Shown here: in pieces, positions 1 through 8,654 of the stretch | Position numbering within the stretch: the stretch's first letter is position 1 | Layout: every line of letters begins with the position of its first letter | Assembly (NCBI RefSeq): GCF_023544665.1 | Contig: NZ_JAMJFL010000023.1 | Coordinates: 1-64,000, forward strand | DNA: 64,000 nucleotides | Direction: 5' to 3' | Source: Streptomyces sp. YS415 | GTDB taxonomy: Bacteria; Actinomycetota; Actinomycetes; Streptomycetales; Streptomycetaceae | Notes under the pieces: generated by a model | What the model was told of the DNA's origin: nothing | What the model saw: only the letters and a program-made list of their open reading frames with translations | The model's database searches: none | Made by a program: the position numbers and the translations under genes

Positions 1-1041
1 TGCGGGGCTCCCCGGGAGGGGCGGTACTGGGTGGAGCGGGCCCTTGAGGCCAATCCCGAGCCCACGGTGGAGCGGGCCCGCGCGCTGTGGGTCGCCGGGC
101 TGCTCGCCGCCGTCACCCGGGAGCTCGAGCACGGCCGGCGCCTCGCCGAGGAGGCCCGCGCGCTCGCCCTCGCGCTGGGCGACGAGGCCGAGGCGGCGCA
201 CGCCGGTTACGTCATCGGCGTCATCACCCTCTTCCTCGGCGACCTGCCCACCGCCCTCGCCCACTTCGAGGCCGCCGCGGACCGCGGCCGCGTCCCCGGC
301 CAGCACCTGAGCCTGGTCGGCCTGGAACGCGTCGAACTCGCCTGCGCGCTGGGCTTCCTGGGCGAGGCGGACCGGGCGGTCGCCGTCTGCGAGGAGACCC
401 GCAGGCTGTGCGAGCGGCACGGCGAGGAGTGGGTGCACTCGTACGTGTCGCGGATGCTCGCCCTCGCCCACACCGTGAAGCGCGACTGGCCGGCCGCCGA
501 ACACCACGCCCACCAAGCCCTGCGCCGCAAGCTCGCCGTCCACGACGTCACCGGCATCGCCCTCACCCTCGACCTGCTGGCCCGGATCGCCACCGAGACC
601 GGCGCCCACCACCACGCGGCGCTCCTGCTCGGCGGCGCCGACCGGGTCTGGTCCGGCATCGACCGCGACCGCTGGGGCTCGGCCGCCCTCACGACGCCCC
701 GCGAGGACAGCGAGCGCCGCGCCCGCCAGTCCCTCGGCGAGTCGGCGTACGAGAAGGCGTACCGGTACGGCGGTGAGCTGGAGCTGGCGGAGCTCGTGGG
801 GCACGCGCTCGACGAGGCCCGCGGCGCCCCGGACCCGGCCGGCGGGCCGAAGGGCTCCCACCTGACGCCCCGTGAGTCCCAGGTGGCCGACCTCGTGGCC
901 CAGGGCCTGGCCAACCACCAGATCGCCGACCGCCTGGTCATCGCCCGCCGCACCGCCGAGGGCCACGTGGAACGCATCCTCGGCAAGCTCGGCCTCGACA
1001 ACCGCAGCCAACTCGCCGCCTGGGTCACGGCCCGGCGCTGA
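1..1041 (+). CDS. LuxR-family transcriptional regulator, C-terminal part (5' truncated by window)
   Basis: The reading frame is open from the first base, so the gene begins before the window. The visible part (about 346 residues) is an alpha-helical, alanine- and leucine-rich region resembling the TPR-like middle of large ATP-binding LuxR (LAL/MalT-type) regulators. It ends in a LuxR helix-turn-helix (LTPRESQVADLVAQGLANHQ, then IADRLVIARRTAEGHVERIL) over the last 60 residues. It should bind DNA through this C-terminal domain. A GTG at 31 could start a shorter protein, but the coding character continues upstream. The ligand and targets cannot be read from this part. Confidence 0.85.
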   Translation, partial: CGAPREGRYWVERALEANPEPTVERARALWVAGLLAAVTRELEHGRRLAEEARALALALGDEAEAAHAGYVIGVITLFLGDLPTALAHFEAAADRGRVPGQHLSLVGLERVELACALGFLGEADRAVAVCEETRRLCERHGEEWVHSYVSRMLALAHTVKRDWPAAEHHAHQALRRKLAVHDVTGIALTLDLLARIATETGAHHHAALLLGGADRVWSGIDRDRWGSAALTTPREDSERRARQSLGESAYEKAYRYGGELELAELVGHALDEARGAPDPAGGPKGSHLTPRESQVADLVAQGLANHQIADRLVIARRTAEGHVERILGKLGLDNRSQLAAWVTARR

Positions 1042-1075
1042 CCCACCACCGCACACGGCACAGACAGGGGAACGC

Positions 1076-1972
1076 GTGAGCAGCCAACCACAGGTGTTCG
1101 ACCACCGCATGACCGTCCTCGGCACCGACGACGCCTTCGTGGCCGCCGCCGTCCCCTTCCTGGCCCACGCCCTGGACAGCCCCGGCGAACCCCCGCCGGT
1201 CGCCGTCGCCGCCCCCGACAAGCTGGACCTCCTGCGGGACGCCCTCGGCGCCGACGCGAAGAGCGCCGTCCTCCTCCCGCACACCGACTGGTACACCGGC
1301 TCCGCCGCCAACGCCGTCGCCCAAGCGGCCGGTTACCTCGCCGCGCACGCCGGCCCCGGCGGCCGTATCCACCTGCTCATGGAACCCGTCTGGAACGGCC
1401 GCGCCGGACGCTCACCGCGCGAGAGCGCCGAGTGGATCCGCTACGAGGCCCTCGCCAACCTCCTGTTCGCCCCGTTCGCCACCACCGCCCTCTGCGTCTA
1501 CGACACCCGCACCGCCGGCCCCGCCCTCATCGCCGAGGCCCGCCGCGCCCACCCCGACACCGACGTGTACGAGGACCCGGTACGGCTCGCCGCCGAGCTG
1601 GACTCCGTACCCCTGCCGCCGCCCCCCGCGGACGCCCGCACGCTGACCGGCGCGGACGCCGAGGCGGTACGGGCCTGGGCGGGCGGCAGCGGGCTGCCGG
1701 CCGCGGACGCCGAACTCTTCGCGCTGGCCGTCACCGAGGCCGCGGCCGCGCTCGGCCCGCTCGACCGGGTCCGGCTGTGGGGCGAGGCGCCGGCCTGCGT
1801 CTGCGAGCTGCGCTCCGCCCGCCGCGTCGGCGACCCCCTGGCCGGCTTCGTCCCGCCGGACACCGGCGAACTGGAGCCGGGCCAGGGCCTGTGGTACGCC
1901 CGCCAGGTCTGTGCCTACGTCGACGTCCGGGACGACGCGGCGGGGGCGACCGTACGCCTGCAGTACGGGTAG
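1076..1972 (+). CDS. MEDS-domain / RsbA-like anti-sigma regulatory ATPase
   Basis: A 298-residue protein starting at GTG 1076, after the run caggggaac that serves as ribosome site. The N-terminal ~165 residues (FDHRMTVLGTDDAFVAAAVP...) look like the MEDS/DcmR sensory domain. The C-terminal ~120 residues have a degenerate histidine-kinase-like ATPase shape (ELFALAVTEAAAALGPLDRV, ending LEPGQGLWYARQVCAYVDVR). This layout is that of Streptomyces 'anti-sigma factor RsbA family' proteins, thought to act in partner-switching stress signalling. It lies 34 bases after the regulator and 67 bases before another ATPase protein, so the three may be co-expressed. The family call is firm; partner proteins are unknown. 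Confidence 0.8.
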   Translation: MSSQPQVFDHRMTVLGTDDAFVAAAVPFLAHALDSPGEPPPVAVAAPDKLDLLRDALGADAKSAVLLPHTDWYTGSAANAVAQAAGYLAAHAGPGGRIHLLMEPVWNGRAGRSPRESAEWIRYEALANLLFAPFATTALCVYDTRTAGPALIAEARRAHPDTDVYEDPVRLAAELDSVPLPPPPADARTLTGADAEAVRAWAGGSGLPAADAELFALAVTEAAAALGPLDRVRLWGEAPACVCELRSARRVGDPLAGFVPPDTGELEPGQGLWYARQVCAYVDVRDDAAGATVRLQYG

Positions 1973-2039
1973 GACCCGGGACCCGCGGGCGGGGAAACAG
2001 GTATATCTACCCGTGCGCCCCGCCCCCGGCCCGACGACC

Positions 2040-2462
2040 ATGGACAGCATGCTGCAACTCCGGAACGGCTTCCACCGCCGACCGCCCGTCGGAGCCGGTC
2101 ATCTGACCGTGGAGTACGACCCCCGCCCCTCCGCGGTCCGCGAGGCCCGCGCCGAGGTGCGCAGGCAGTTGGAGGGATGGGGGCTCACGGGCCAGGACGA
2201 GCTGCTGGACACCGCGGAGCTGCTGGTCAGCGAGCTGGCGACCAATGCGCTGCTGCACTCGGCGAGCCGCTTCCGGGTGACCTTGTCCGCCGCGCGGGGC
2301 GTCATTCGCTGCGAGGTGCAGGACACCGGCCGGCGCACCCCGCAGGTGCTGGAGGCGGGCAGTTCGGAGAGCGGGCGGGGGATGTTCCTGGTGGACGCGC
2401 TGGCCCGCAGATGGGGCTGCCATCAGGACGGGCAGCGCAAGACGGTGTGGTTCGAACTCTGA
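2040..2462 (+). CDS. RsbW-like ATP-binding protein (HATPase_c_2)
   Basis: A 140-residue single-domain GHKL ATPase. The N box is LLVSELATNALLHS and the G box is SGRGMFLVDALARRWG, ending in the family's usual VWFEL. Proteins of this size are abundant in Streptomyces and act as serine kinases or anti-sigma factors in partner switching. The start is taken at ATG 2040; ATG 2049 in the same frame is an alternative. It follows the MEDS-domain ATPase gene, which supports a shared signalling role. No sigma factor or antagonist is adjacent, so its partner must lie elsewhere. Confidence 0.85.
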   Translation: MDSMLQLRNGFHRRPPVGAGHLTVEYDPRPSAVREARAEVRRQLEGWGLTGQDELLDTAELLVSELATNALLHSASRFRVTLSAARGVIRCEVQDTGRRTPQVLEAGSSESGRGMFLVDALARRWGCHQDGQRKTVWFEL

Positions 2463-2507
2463 CGCGCCCTCTTGTCGGCCCGGGCCCGCTGCGGTTTCTT
2501 GATCTGC

Positions 2508-3827
2508 ATGGCGGACAGCTCGGGAAACCCTCAGGCACCACAGGCCGACGCAATCGACTCCTCTCCCCGCAAGTCCAGTTGGAAGTACATCGGCCCCGGC
2601 ATCGTGGTCGCCGCGACCGGTGTGGGCGCCGGCGACCTGGTGGCCACGCTGATCGCCGGCAGCAGCTTCGGGTACACGCTGCTGTGGGCCGCGATCATCG
2701 GCTGCCTGGTGAAGATCTCCCTGGCCGAGGCGGCGGGCCGCTGGCATCTGTCCACCGGCCGCACCCTCTTCGACGGCTGGGCGAGCCTCGGCCGGTGGAC
2801 GACCTGGTTCTTCGTCGGCTACGTCGTGATCTGGGGCTTCGTCTACGGCGCGGCGGCGATGTCGTCGAGCGCGCTGCCCCTGCAGGCCCTCTTCCCCGAT
2901 GTGATGGACCTGGAGTGGTGGGGGATCGCCTGCGGGCTGGTGGGCCTGGTCTTCGTCTGGTTCAACAAGTACGCCGTCTTCGAGAAGGTCATGACGGTCC
3001 TGGTGGGCGTCATGTTCGTGGTGACGGTCTACCTGGCGATCCGGGTCACCCCGAACCTCGGCGACGCCTTCGCGGGGCTGCTGCCGGTGCTGCCCGACGC
3101 CGACGACTCCGTCCTGAACACCCTCGGCCTGATCGGCGGGGTCGGCGGCACCATCACGCTGGCCGCGTACGGCTACTGGGTCAACGCCAAGGGCTGGACG
3201 AACACCGGCTGGATGAAGGTGATGCGCCTGGACAACCGGGTCGCCTACGCCACCACCGGCATCTTCGTCGTCTCGATGCTCTTCGTCGGCGCGGAGCTGC
3301 TGCACTCCGCGAACGTGGCGCTCGCGAGCGGCGACAAGGGGCTGCTCCAGCTGAGCGACATCCTGGAGGAGGAGTACGGCACGGCGACCGCCAAGTTCTT
3401 CCTGATCGGCTTCTTCGCCACCTCGTTCACCTCGCTGATCGGCGTCTGGCACGGGGTGAGCCTGATGTTCGCGGACTTCGTCGAGCGCTACCGCAGGGGT
3501 GACGCGACCCGCGGCGAGGACATCGCGGCCGGCCGCCGCGAACGCAGCCTGCCCTTCCGGATCTACCTGCTGTGGCTGACCTTCCCGCCGATGGTCCTGC
3601 TCTTCCAGGGCCAGCCCTTCCGCCTGATCATCATCTACGGCGTCCTGGGCGCGGCGTTCCTGCCGTTCCTGGCCGGCACCCTGCTCTGGCTCCTCAACTC
3701 GGCCCGCACGCCGAGGGAGTGGCGCAACGGCGCCCTGAGCAACTCCATGCTGGTGATCGCGGGGCTGCTGTTCCTGGTCCTGTGCGTGAAGCAGATCTGG
3801 GACCAGCCGTGGTCGGAGTTCTTCTGA
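2508..3827 (+). CDS. Nramp-like divalent-metal permease family protein lacking canonical metal motifs
   Basis: A 439-residue membrane protein with about eleven hydrophobic helices, starting at ATG 2508. The opening of helix 1 (YIGPGIVVAATGVGAGDLVA, residues 27-46) aligns with the Nramp start GPG...DPGN, but the metal-binding DPGN is replaced by GAGD. In helix 6, where Nramp has MPHN, it reads GGTITLAAYGYWVNAKGW. It is therefore an Nramp-superfamily protein probably not moving Mn/Fe in the usual way; magnesium or another substrate is possible. It stands alone between the anti-sigma ATPase and the convergent chitinase. Fold confidence is high, substrate confidence low. Confidence 0.8.
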   Translation: MADSSGNPQAPQADAIDSSPRKSSWKYIGPGIVVAATGVGAGDLVATLIAGSSFGYTLLWAAIIGCLVKISLAEAAGRWHLSTGRTLFDGWASLGRWTTWFFVGYVVIWGFVYGAAAMSSSALPLQALFPDVMDLEWWGIACGLVGLVFVWFNKYAVFEKVMTVLVGVMFVVTVYLAIRVTPNLGDAFAGLLPVLPDADDSVLNTLGLIGGVGGTITLAAYGYWVNAKGWTNTGWMKVMRLDNRVAYATTGIFVVSMLFVGAELLHSANVALASGDKGLLQLSDILEEEYGTATAKFFLIGFFATSFTSLIGVWHGVSLMFADFVERYRRGDATRGEDIAAGRRERSLPFRIYLLWLTFPPMVLLFQGQPFRLIIIYGVLGAAFLPFLAGTLLWLLNSARTPREWRNGALSNSMLVIAGLLFLVLCVKQIWDQPWSEFF

Positions 3828-3870
3828 CGGACTCCGGCCACGGCCGGCCCTCTTCGTCGGGGGACGGCGC

Positions 3871-5556
3871 CTACGGCAGCGCGTGCACGTGCGGGCCCAC
3901 CGCGTTGGACCACGCGTTGCCCGCCGTGGCGTCCCAGTTGGTCGACCAGGTCATCGCGCCGCGCAGGTCGGGATAGGTCCGGGACGGCTTGAAGGAACCG
4001 CAGTTGGTGCCCTTCGCCAGACAGTCGAGCGCGTTGTTCACCACGGTCGGTGACACGTACCCGCTGCCCGCGCCCCGGGTCGAGGCCGGCAGGCCCAGGC
4101 CGACCTGGGACGGGTCGAGGCCGCCCTCCAGCTGGATGCAGGCGAGGGCGGTCAGGAAGTCGACCGAGCCCTGGCTGTAGACCTTGCCGTCGCAGCCCAG
4201 CATCGAACCGCTGTTGTAGTACTGCATGTTGACGACCGTGAGGATGTCCTTCACGTTCAGCGCCGTCCGGAAGTAGGAGTTCGACGTCGACTGCATGTCG
4301 ATGGTCTGCGGAGCCATCGTCAGGATCATCGACGGTCCCGCCTTGGCCGACAGCGCCCTGAGCGCCTGCGTCATGTAGGTCGCGTTCAGCCCGTTCTCCA
4401 GATCGATGTCGACGCCGTCGAAGCCGTACTCCTGCATCAGCGCGTACACCGAATCGGCGAAGTTCGTCGCGGACGCGGAGTCGTTGACCGACACCGTGCC
4501 CCGCTCGCCGCCCACCGAGATGATGACCTTCTTCCCGGCCGCCTGCTTCGCCCGGACGTCCGCCTTGAACTGGTCGACGGTGTACCCGCCGAGCCCGGCC
4601 GAGTCGAGGTTGAAGGTCACCGCGCCCGGGGTCCCGGTGGCGTCGGCGAAGGCGACCGCGATGATGTCGTACTGCGCCTGGACGTCCGACAGCCTCTGCA
4701 CGGCCGCGCCGTTGTTGAAGTTCTGCCAGTACCCGGTCACCGCGTGCTTGGGCAGCGCGGGCACGGTCGGGGTCGCCGTGGTCGTCCCCGTCACCGTCGC
4801 CGACCGCGGTGACTCACCGGCCGAGTTCACCGCCGTGACCTGGAAGGAGTACGAGGTGGAGGGCGCGAGCCCGGTCACCGTCGCGGACGTGCCGCTGACC
4901 GCCGTGACCTTGGTGCCGTTCCGGTAGACGTGGTAGCCGGTGGCGCCCGGGACCGTGTTCCAGGCCAGGGAGATCGACGACGAGCTCCGCCCGGACACCG
5001 TCACCCCGCCCGGCGCGGCCGGGACCGTCGGTTCCGGGTCCCCGCCGCCGCCCCCGTCGGGCCCGAACACGGACAGGTCGTCGGCGTAGTAGGCGGCCTG
5101 GCCGTACCAGCCGTGCGTGTACACCGTCACCGACCGGGTCGCGGAGCCGGTCCTGAAGGTGGTGGTCAGCTGCTTCCAGCTGCCGGAGTCCGGCGTCCAC
5201 GTCGACACGTCCGTGGTGCCGGTGCCGGTGACGCCCAGATAGGCGTACCCGCCCCGCACCCACGCGCTGAGCGTGTACGTCGCGTTCGGCTGGACCGCCA
5301 CGGCCTGGGTGCAGCGGGCGTTGTCCTGCCCGGCCGGGGTCGCCTTGAGCGCGGCCGAGCCGCCGTGCACCGGCGAGGAGACGGCCGTACCGCTGCCGGC
5401 GGAACAGGTCCAGTCGGTCAGGCCGGACTCGAAGCCGGCGTTCCTGGCGTTGTTGACATCGGCGGCGGCCGCCTGGCCGGTGCCCGCGAGGGAGAGGGCG
5501 AGCGCCAGGGTGACGGCACCCGTCCAGAGACGTGTCGATCGTCTGCGTATGGACAT
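3871..5556 (-). CDS. chiA: Secreted GH18 chitinase with CBM and fibronectin III domains
   Basis: A 561-residue exported enzyme that hydrolyses chitin. Residues 1-32 are a signal peptide (basic MSIRRRSTRLW, hydrophobic core, cut near GQAAAA). About 33-168 is a carbohydrate-binding jelly roll (NAGFESGLTDWTC). A glycine linker follows, then about 182-262 is a fibronectin type III domain (PGGVTVSGRSSSSISLAWNT). From ~272 comes the GH18 barrel with catalytic motif DGVDIDLE (380-387, acid E387). The domain order matches Streptomyces ChiA. The promoter carries a DasR-like palindrome, pointing to N-acetylglucosamine control. There is no good ribosome site before the ATG, so translation may be leaderless. 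Confidence 0.93.
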   Translation of the reverse strand: MSIRRRSTRLWTGAVTLALALSLAGTGQAAAADVNNARNAGFESGLTDWTCSAGSGTAVSSPVHGGSAALKATPAGQDNARCTQAVAVQPNATYTLSAWVRGGYAYLGVTGTGTTDVSTWTPDSGSWKQLTTTFRTGSATRSVTVYTHGWYGQAAYYADDLSVFGPDGGGGGDPEPTVPAAPGGVTVSGRSSSSISLAWNTVPGATGYHVYRNGTKVTAVSGTSATVTGLAPSTSYSFQVTAVNSAGESPRSATVTGTTTATPTVPALPKHAVTGYWQNFNNGAAVQRLSDVQAQYDIIAVAFADATGTPGAVTFNLDSAGLGGYTVDQFKADVRAKQAAGKKVIISVGGERGTVSVNDSASATNFADSVYALMQEYGFDGVDIDLENGLNATYMTQALRALSAKAGPSMILTMAPQTIDMQSTSNSYFRTALNVKDILTVVNMQYYNSGSMLGCDGKVYSQGSVDFLTALACIQLEGGLDPSQVGLGLPASTRGAGSGYVSPTVVNNALDCLAKGTNCGSFKPSRTYPDLRGAMTWSTNWDATAGNAWSNAVGPHVHALP

Positions 5557-5567
5557 GTCAAAATACG

Positions 5568-5581
5568 TTGGTCCAGACCAA
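5568..5581 (-). promoter_or_regulatory. DasR-like operator (dre) in the chitinase promoter
   Basis: TTGGTCCAGACCAA has perfect 6-bp arms (TTGGTC/GACCAA), close to the published DasR consensus ACTGGTCTAGACCA. On the minus strand TTGACA lies just upstream (5595-5590) and the palindrome falls between it and the chiA start. A repressor here would block the polymerase. Chitinase promoters in Streptomyces are a known DasR target class. Confidence 0.75.
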
Positions 5582-5636
5582 TCCTCTTGTCAAGAGCGGG
5601 CGCCGAGATGCTCAACGTGCCCCGATTTGCCGCAAC

Positions 5637-5664
5637 TTGTGGATCGCCAGTTCCTTCATAGCTA
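5637..5664 (+). promoter_or_regulatory. Possible promoter of the Tad pilus operon
   Basis: TTGTGG (5637-5642), a 16-base spacer and TAGCTA (5659-5664) make a plausible vegetative promoter in the 240-base gap between chiA and the first pilus-locus gene. It lies about 130 bases upstream of the proposed GTG at 5798. Weak match; alternatives are possible. Confidence 0.3.
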
Positions 5665-5797
5665 CAGAAACGCTGTTCTCCGGTCATGGACCCGTGGATA
5701 CAGTGCTCACGTAGTCACGCAGTGAAGTCGGCTGTGTGTCCTGGGTACCGGAGTGACGCCGGTCGGGCCGGCGGGCATGGGGAGTGGGGAGCTGCGC

Positions 5798-6634
5798 GTG
5801 CCAACTGCCATCGCCGTGACCAGTGCCGACCTGGCGCTGCCGCCGCAGGACGAACGGACCGTCCCCGCCGTCGTGCTCCAGGGCCTGGACCGGCAGCCGC
5901 TCGACCGGTCCCTGACCGCCCTGCAAGCGGTCGTCGAGCAGCACGGCCACCTCATCGTCGTCTGCTCCGAGGCCCTCGATCCCGCCGTGGAACGCCGGCT
6001 GCGCACCCTGCGCGCCCTCATGGAGAGCGACCGGATCGCCCTCTTCCACCCCGAACTGCCGCCGCTCGGACTCGCCGTCCTGGTCCGCCAGTTGCGCCAG
6101 CTCGCCTCCTGCGACCTCAGCCCCGGCGTCCTCGCCTCGGCGGGCCGCCTGCTCACGCACTACATCCACGCCGGGGCGCTCCTCGGCTCCGTCGCCAAGC
6201 TCGACCGCGTCCCCGTCGGGCTCAAGTCCCACACCAGGTCCTGGGTCCCGGGCAGCCAGTTCGGCGTGCTCGCCCACCCCGAACCGCAGCTCGTCCGCAT
6301 CGGCCCCGAAGCAGCGCTGTCCGGCCCGGAGTTCGGCACCCGGATGCTGGTCGCCAAGGGCCAGCTCCAGTCCGACTGGGTCACCGACACCCTGGCGAAG
6401 TCCTGGAACGTCCAGGGCCTGCGCGAGGTGCCGTTGCCCGCCGAGTCGGAGCGGTGGTGGGGGACCGGGCGGCTGATCGAGTTCTGCGCCTACCTGTCCG
6501 ACCTGTCCGTGCTGTACCAGCTGGTGACCTCGGTCCGCCGGAGCGCCTGCCACTGGTGCGGCATCGACGTCATCGGCGACCGCTGTGTCTTCTGCTCCGC
6601 CACCCCGCCCGTACCCGAGACCCGCGCAGGCTGA
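5798..6634 (+). CDS. Unknown protein with C-terminal zinc ribbon, first gene of the Tad locus
   Basis: A 278-residue soluble protein not matched to a named family. The GTG at 5798 is preferred because GGGGAG sits seven bases upstream; in-frame starts also exist at 5753 and 5777. The N-terminal half has a mixed alpha/beta look (VPAVVLQGLDRQPLDRSLTA, LIVVCSEALDPAVERRLRTL). The C-terminus holds a four-cysteine knuckle CHWC-x8-CVFC, typical of a structural zinc site. It lies 62 bases before cpaB in the same direction, so a role in pilus assembly or its control is inferred from position only. Confidence 0.75.
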   Translation: MPTAIAVTSADLALPPQDERTVPAVVLQGLDRQPLDRSLTALQAVVEQHGHLIVVCSEALDPAVERRLRTLRALMESDRIALFHPELPPLGLAVLVRQLRQLASCDLSPGVLASAGRLLTHYIHAGALLGSVAKLDRVPVGLKSHTRSWVPGSQFGVLAHPEPQLVRIGPEAALSGPEFGTRMLVAKGQLQSDWVTDTLAKSWNVQGLREVPLPAESERWWGTGRLIEFCAYLSDLSVLYQLVTSVRRSACHWCGIDVIGDRCVFCSATPPVPETRAG

Positions 6635-6696
6635 CCGAACCCGGAAGCCGCATCCGACCGATCCCGACCGATTCCCCCAATGAGGTTGCACGGTTC

Positions 6697-7404
6697 ATGA
6701 ACTCCCGTCAGCGCCGCGGCGTGATACTCCTGATCCTGTCGGTCGTCTGCGCCCTCGGCGCCTTCGCCGGCGTGCTGTCCGTCATCGACGACGCCGAGTC
6801 CAAGGTCGGCCCCGAGGTCACCGCCTACCGGCTCAAGGCGGACGTCGAACCGTACAAGCCCCTGGGCGCCGCCCAGTTCGAGAAGATCTCGATGCCCGAG
6901 CGGTGGCTGTCCGACAACGCGGTCACCGATCTCCGCGAGATCGAGGGCAAGATCGCGGTCACCACCCTGAAGAAGGGCTCCCTGCTGCAGAGCGACATGA
7001 TCGTCGCGCAGCCGGCCCTGAAGCCCGGGCAGCAGGAGGTCGCCATCATGATCGACGCGGCGACCGGGGTGGCCGGCAAGATCACCCCGAACTCCACCGT
7101 GAACGTCTACGCCACCTTCGAGGGCGAGCGGGAGGGCGCCCCCGCCCAGTCCAAGATCATCGTGACCAACGCCAAGGTCCTCGATGTGGGCGACCTGACC
7201 CCGCTGAAACCCGACGCCGAGGACCGCAACCGGCAGCCCACCGACGCCGTCCCGATCACCTTCGCGCTGTCCACCCTCGACGCCCAGCGCCTCACGTACG
7301 CCGAGTCGTTCGCCCAGCGGGTCCGCCTCGCGCTGGTGGCGCCCGGCGGCGGCAGCACGGTCCCCGAGTCGGACCGGACGTACGAACTCGCGAAGGACAA
7401 GTGA
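6697..7404 (+). CDS. cpaB: CpaB/RcpC-type Flp pilus assembly protein (SAF domain)
   Basis: A 235-residue membrane-anchored protein. The N-terminus (MNSRQRRGVILLILSVVCAL) gives one membrane helix. The rest is an outward-facing SAF/RcpC region with the motif LKKGSLLQSDMI near residue 90 and RLTYAESFAQRVRLALVAPG near the end. CpaB proteins help build the Tad secretion channel or stabilise the pilus at the cell surface. It lies ten bases before tadZ, as in most Tad operons. ATG 6697 follows a weak GAGG ribosome site. Confidence 0.85.
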   Translation: MNSRQRRGVILLILSVVCALGAFAGVLSVIDDAESKVGPEVTAYRLKADVEPYKPLGAAQFEKISMPERWLSDNAVTDLREIEGKIAVTTLKKGSLLQSDMIVAQPALKPGQQEVAIMIDAATGVAGKITPNSTVNVYATFEGEREGAPAQSKIIVTNAKVLDVGDLTPLKPDAEDRNRQPTDAVPITFALSTLDAQRLTYAESFAQRVRLALVAPGGGSTVPESDRTYELAKDK

Positions 7405-7413
7405 GAGGCCCGC

Positions 7414-8652
7414 ATGCCCACGAGGATCCTCCCGGCGGTCGGTGACGCGGACGCGGTCCGGTCGGTCACGACCCTGCTCAGCCAGCTCCCGGACGCCGAG
7501 CCGGTCGCCCCGGTGGTCGACTCCACCCAGCTCATCGACACCCTCGCCCGGCTGGCCGCCGAGTCCGTCGACGAACTGCCCGAGGTCGTGGTCGTCCATG
7601 AGCGCATCGGCCCGGTCCCCGCCCTGGAGCTGATCCGCGAGGTCGCACTGCGCTTCCCGGCGGTCGGCGTCATCCTCGTCACCTCGGACGCGAGCCCCGG
7701 CCTGTTCCAGGCGGCGATGGACTACGGCGCCCGCGGCCTCGTCGCCCTGCCGCTGCACTACGACGAACTCGCCACCCGGGTCCAGGCCGTGGCCCAGTGG
7801 TCGACGGGCGTACGGCGCCATCTGGGCGGCGCCGTCGAGGTGTTCACCGGCGTCGGCGGCACCGTCGTCACGGTGAGCGGCGCCAAGGGCGGGGTCGGCA
7901 CCACCGTCGTCGCCGTCCAGCTCGCCCTCGCCGCCCAGGCCTCCGGCCGCCCCACCGCCGTGCTCGACATGGACCTCCAGACCGGTGACATCGCCTCCTA
8001 CCTGGACGTCCAGTTCCGCCGCTCGGTCGTCGACCTCGCCGGCATCTCCGACATCTCCCCGCGCGTCCTGGCCGACGCCGTCTTCCGCCACGACAGCGGG
8101 CTCGCCCTGCTGCTCGCGCCCGGCGAGGGCGAACGCGGCGAGGAGGTCACCGACCGCGCCGCCCGGCAGATCGTCAGCGCCCTGCGCGCCCGCTACGAGG
8201 TCGTGATCGTCGACTGCGGCGCCCAGCTCAGCGGCGCCGGAGCGGCGATCGTGGAGATGGCCGACACCTCCCTGCTGGTCACCACCCCGGACGTGATCGC
8301 CGTCCGCGGCGCCAAACGCGCCGTCCGCATGTGGGACCGCCTCCAGGTCCGCAAGGCCGAGGAGACCATGGTCGTCGTCAACCGCCACAGCCGCGGCACC
8401 GAGATCCAGCCCTCCCTGATCCGCCAGATCACCGGCACCGCGCTCGCGGCCACCGCGATCCCCGCCCACTTCAAGGAGCTCCAGGCCGTGGTGGACGCCG
8501 GCCGCCTGCACGAACTCGACGCCAAGAGCACCGTCAAGCAGGCCCTGTGGACCCTCGCGGGCGAACTCGGCCTGGTCAAGGCCGCGGCGGTCGACCGCCG
8601 GGGCGGCCGGGGCGCGGTGAGCTTCCGCCGCCGCAAGGAGATCGGGGGGTAG
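7414..8652 (+). CDS. tadZ: TadZ/CpaE-type localisation ATPase
   Basis: A 412-residue cytoplasmic protein. The first ~140 residues form a receiver-like domain without the full acidic pocket (VVVVHERIGPVPALELIREV). A MinD/ParA-family ATPase domain follows, with deviant Walker A VSGAKGGVGTT (about 153-163) and DMDLQTGD. TadZ/CpaE places the pilus machine at a cell site. GAGAGG lies in front of the ATG. The gene is sandwiched tightly between cpaB and the first pseudopilin gene, which supports a single operon. Confidence 0.88.
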   Translation: MPTRILPAVGDADAVRSVTTLLSQLPDAEPVAPVVDSTQLIDTLARLAAESVDELPEVVVVHERIGPVPALELIREVALRFPAVGVILVTSDASPGLFQAAMDYGARGLVALPLHYDELATRVQAVAQWSTGVRRHLGGAVEVFTGVGGTVVTVSGAKGGVGTTVVAVQLALAAQASGRPTAVLDMDLQTGDIASYLDVQFRRSVVDLAGISDISPRVLADAVFRHDSGLALLLAPGEGERGEEVTDRAARQIVSALRARYEVVIVDCGAQLSGAGAAIVEMADTSLLVTTPDVIAVRGAKRAVRMWDRLQVRKAEETMVVVNRHSRGTEIQPSLIRQITGTALAATAIPAHFKELQAVVDAGRLHELDAKSTVKQALWTLAGELGLVKAAAVDRRGGRGAVSFRRRKEIGG

Positions 8653-8654
8653 AC

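Noticed and set aside
2007..3452. A 481-codon minus-strand frame opposite the Nramp-like gene
   Set aside because: Shadow of a clear membrane-protein gene; no ribosome site or motif.
6490..8511. A 673-codon minus-strand frame opposite cpaB and tadZ
   Set aside because: No domain, biased Asp/Gly/Val composition, fully antisense to conserved pilus genes.
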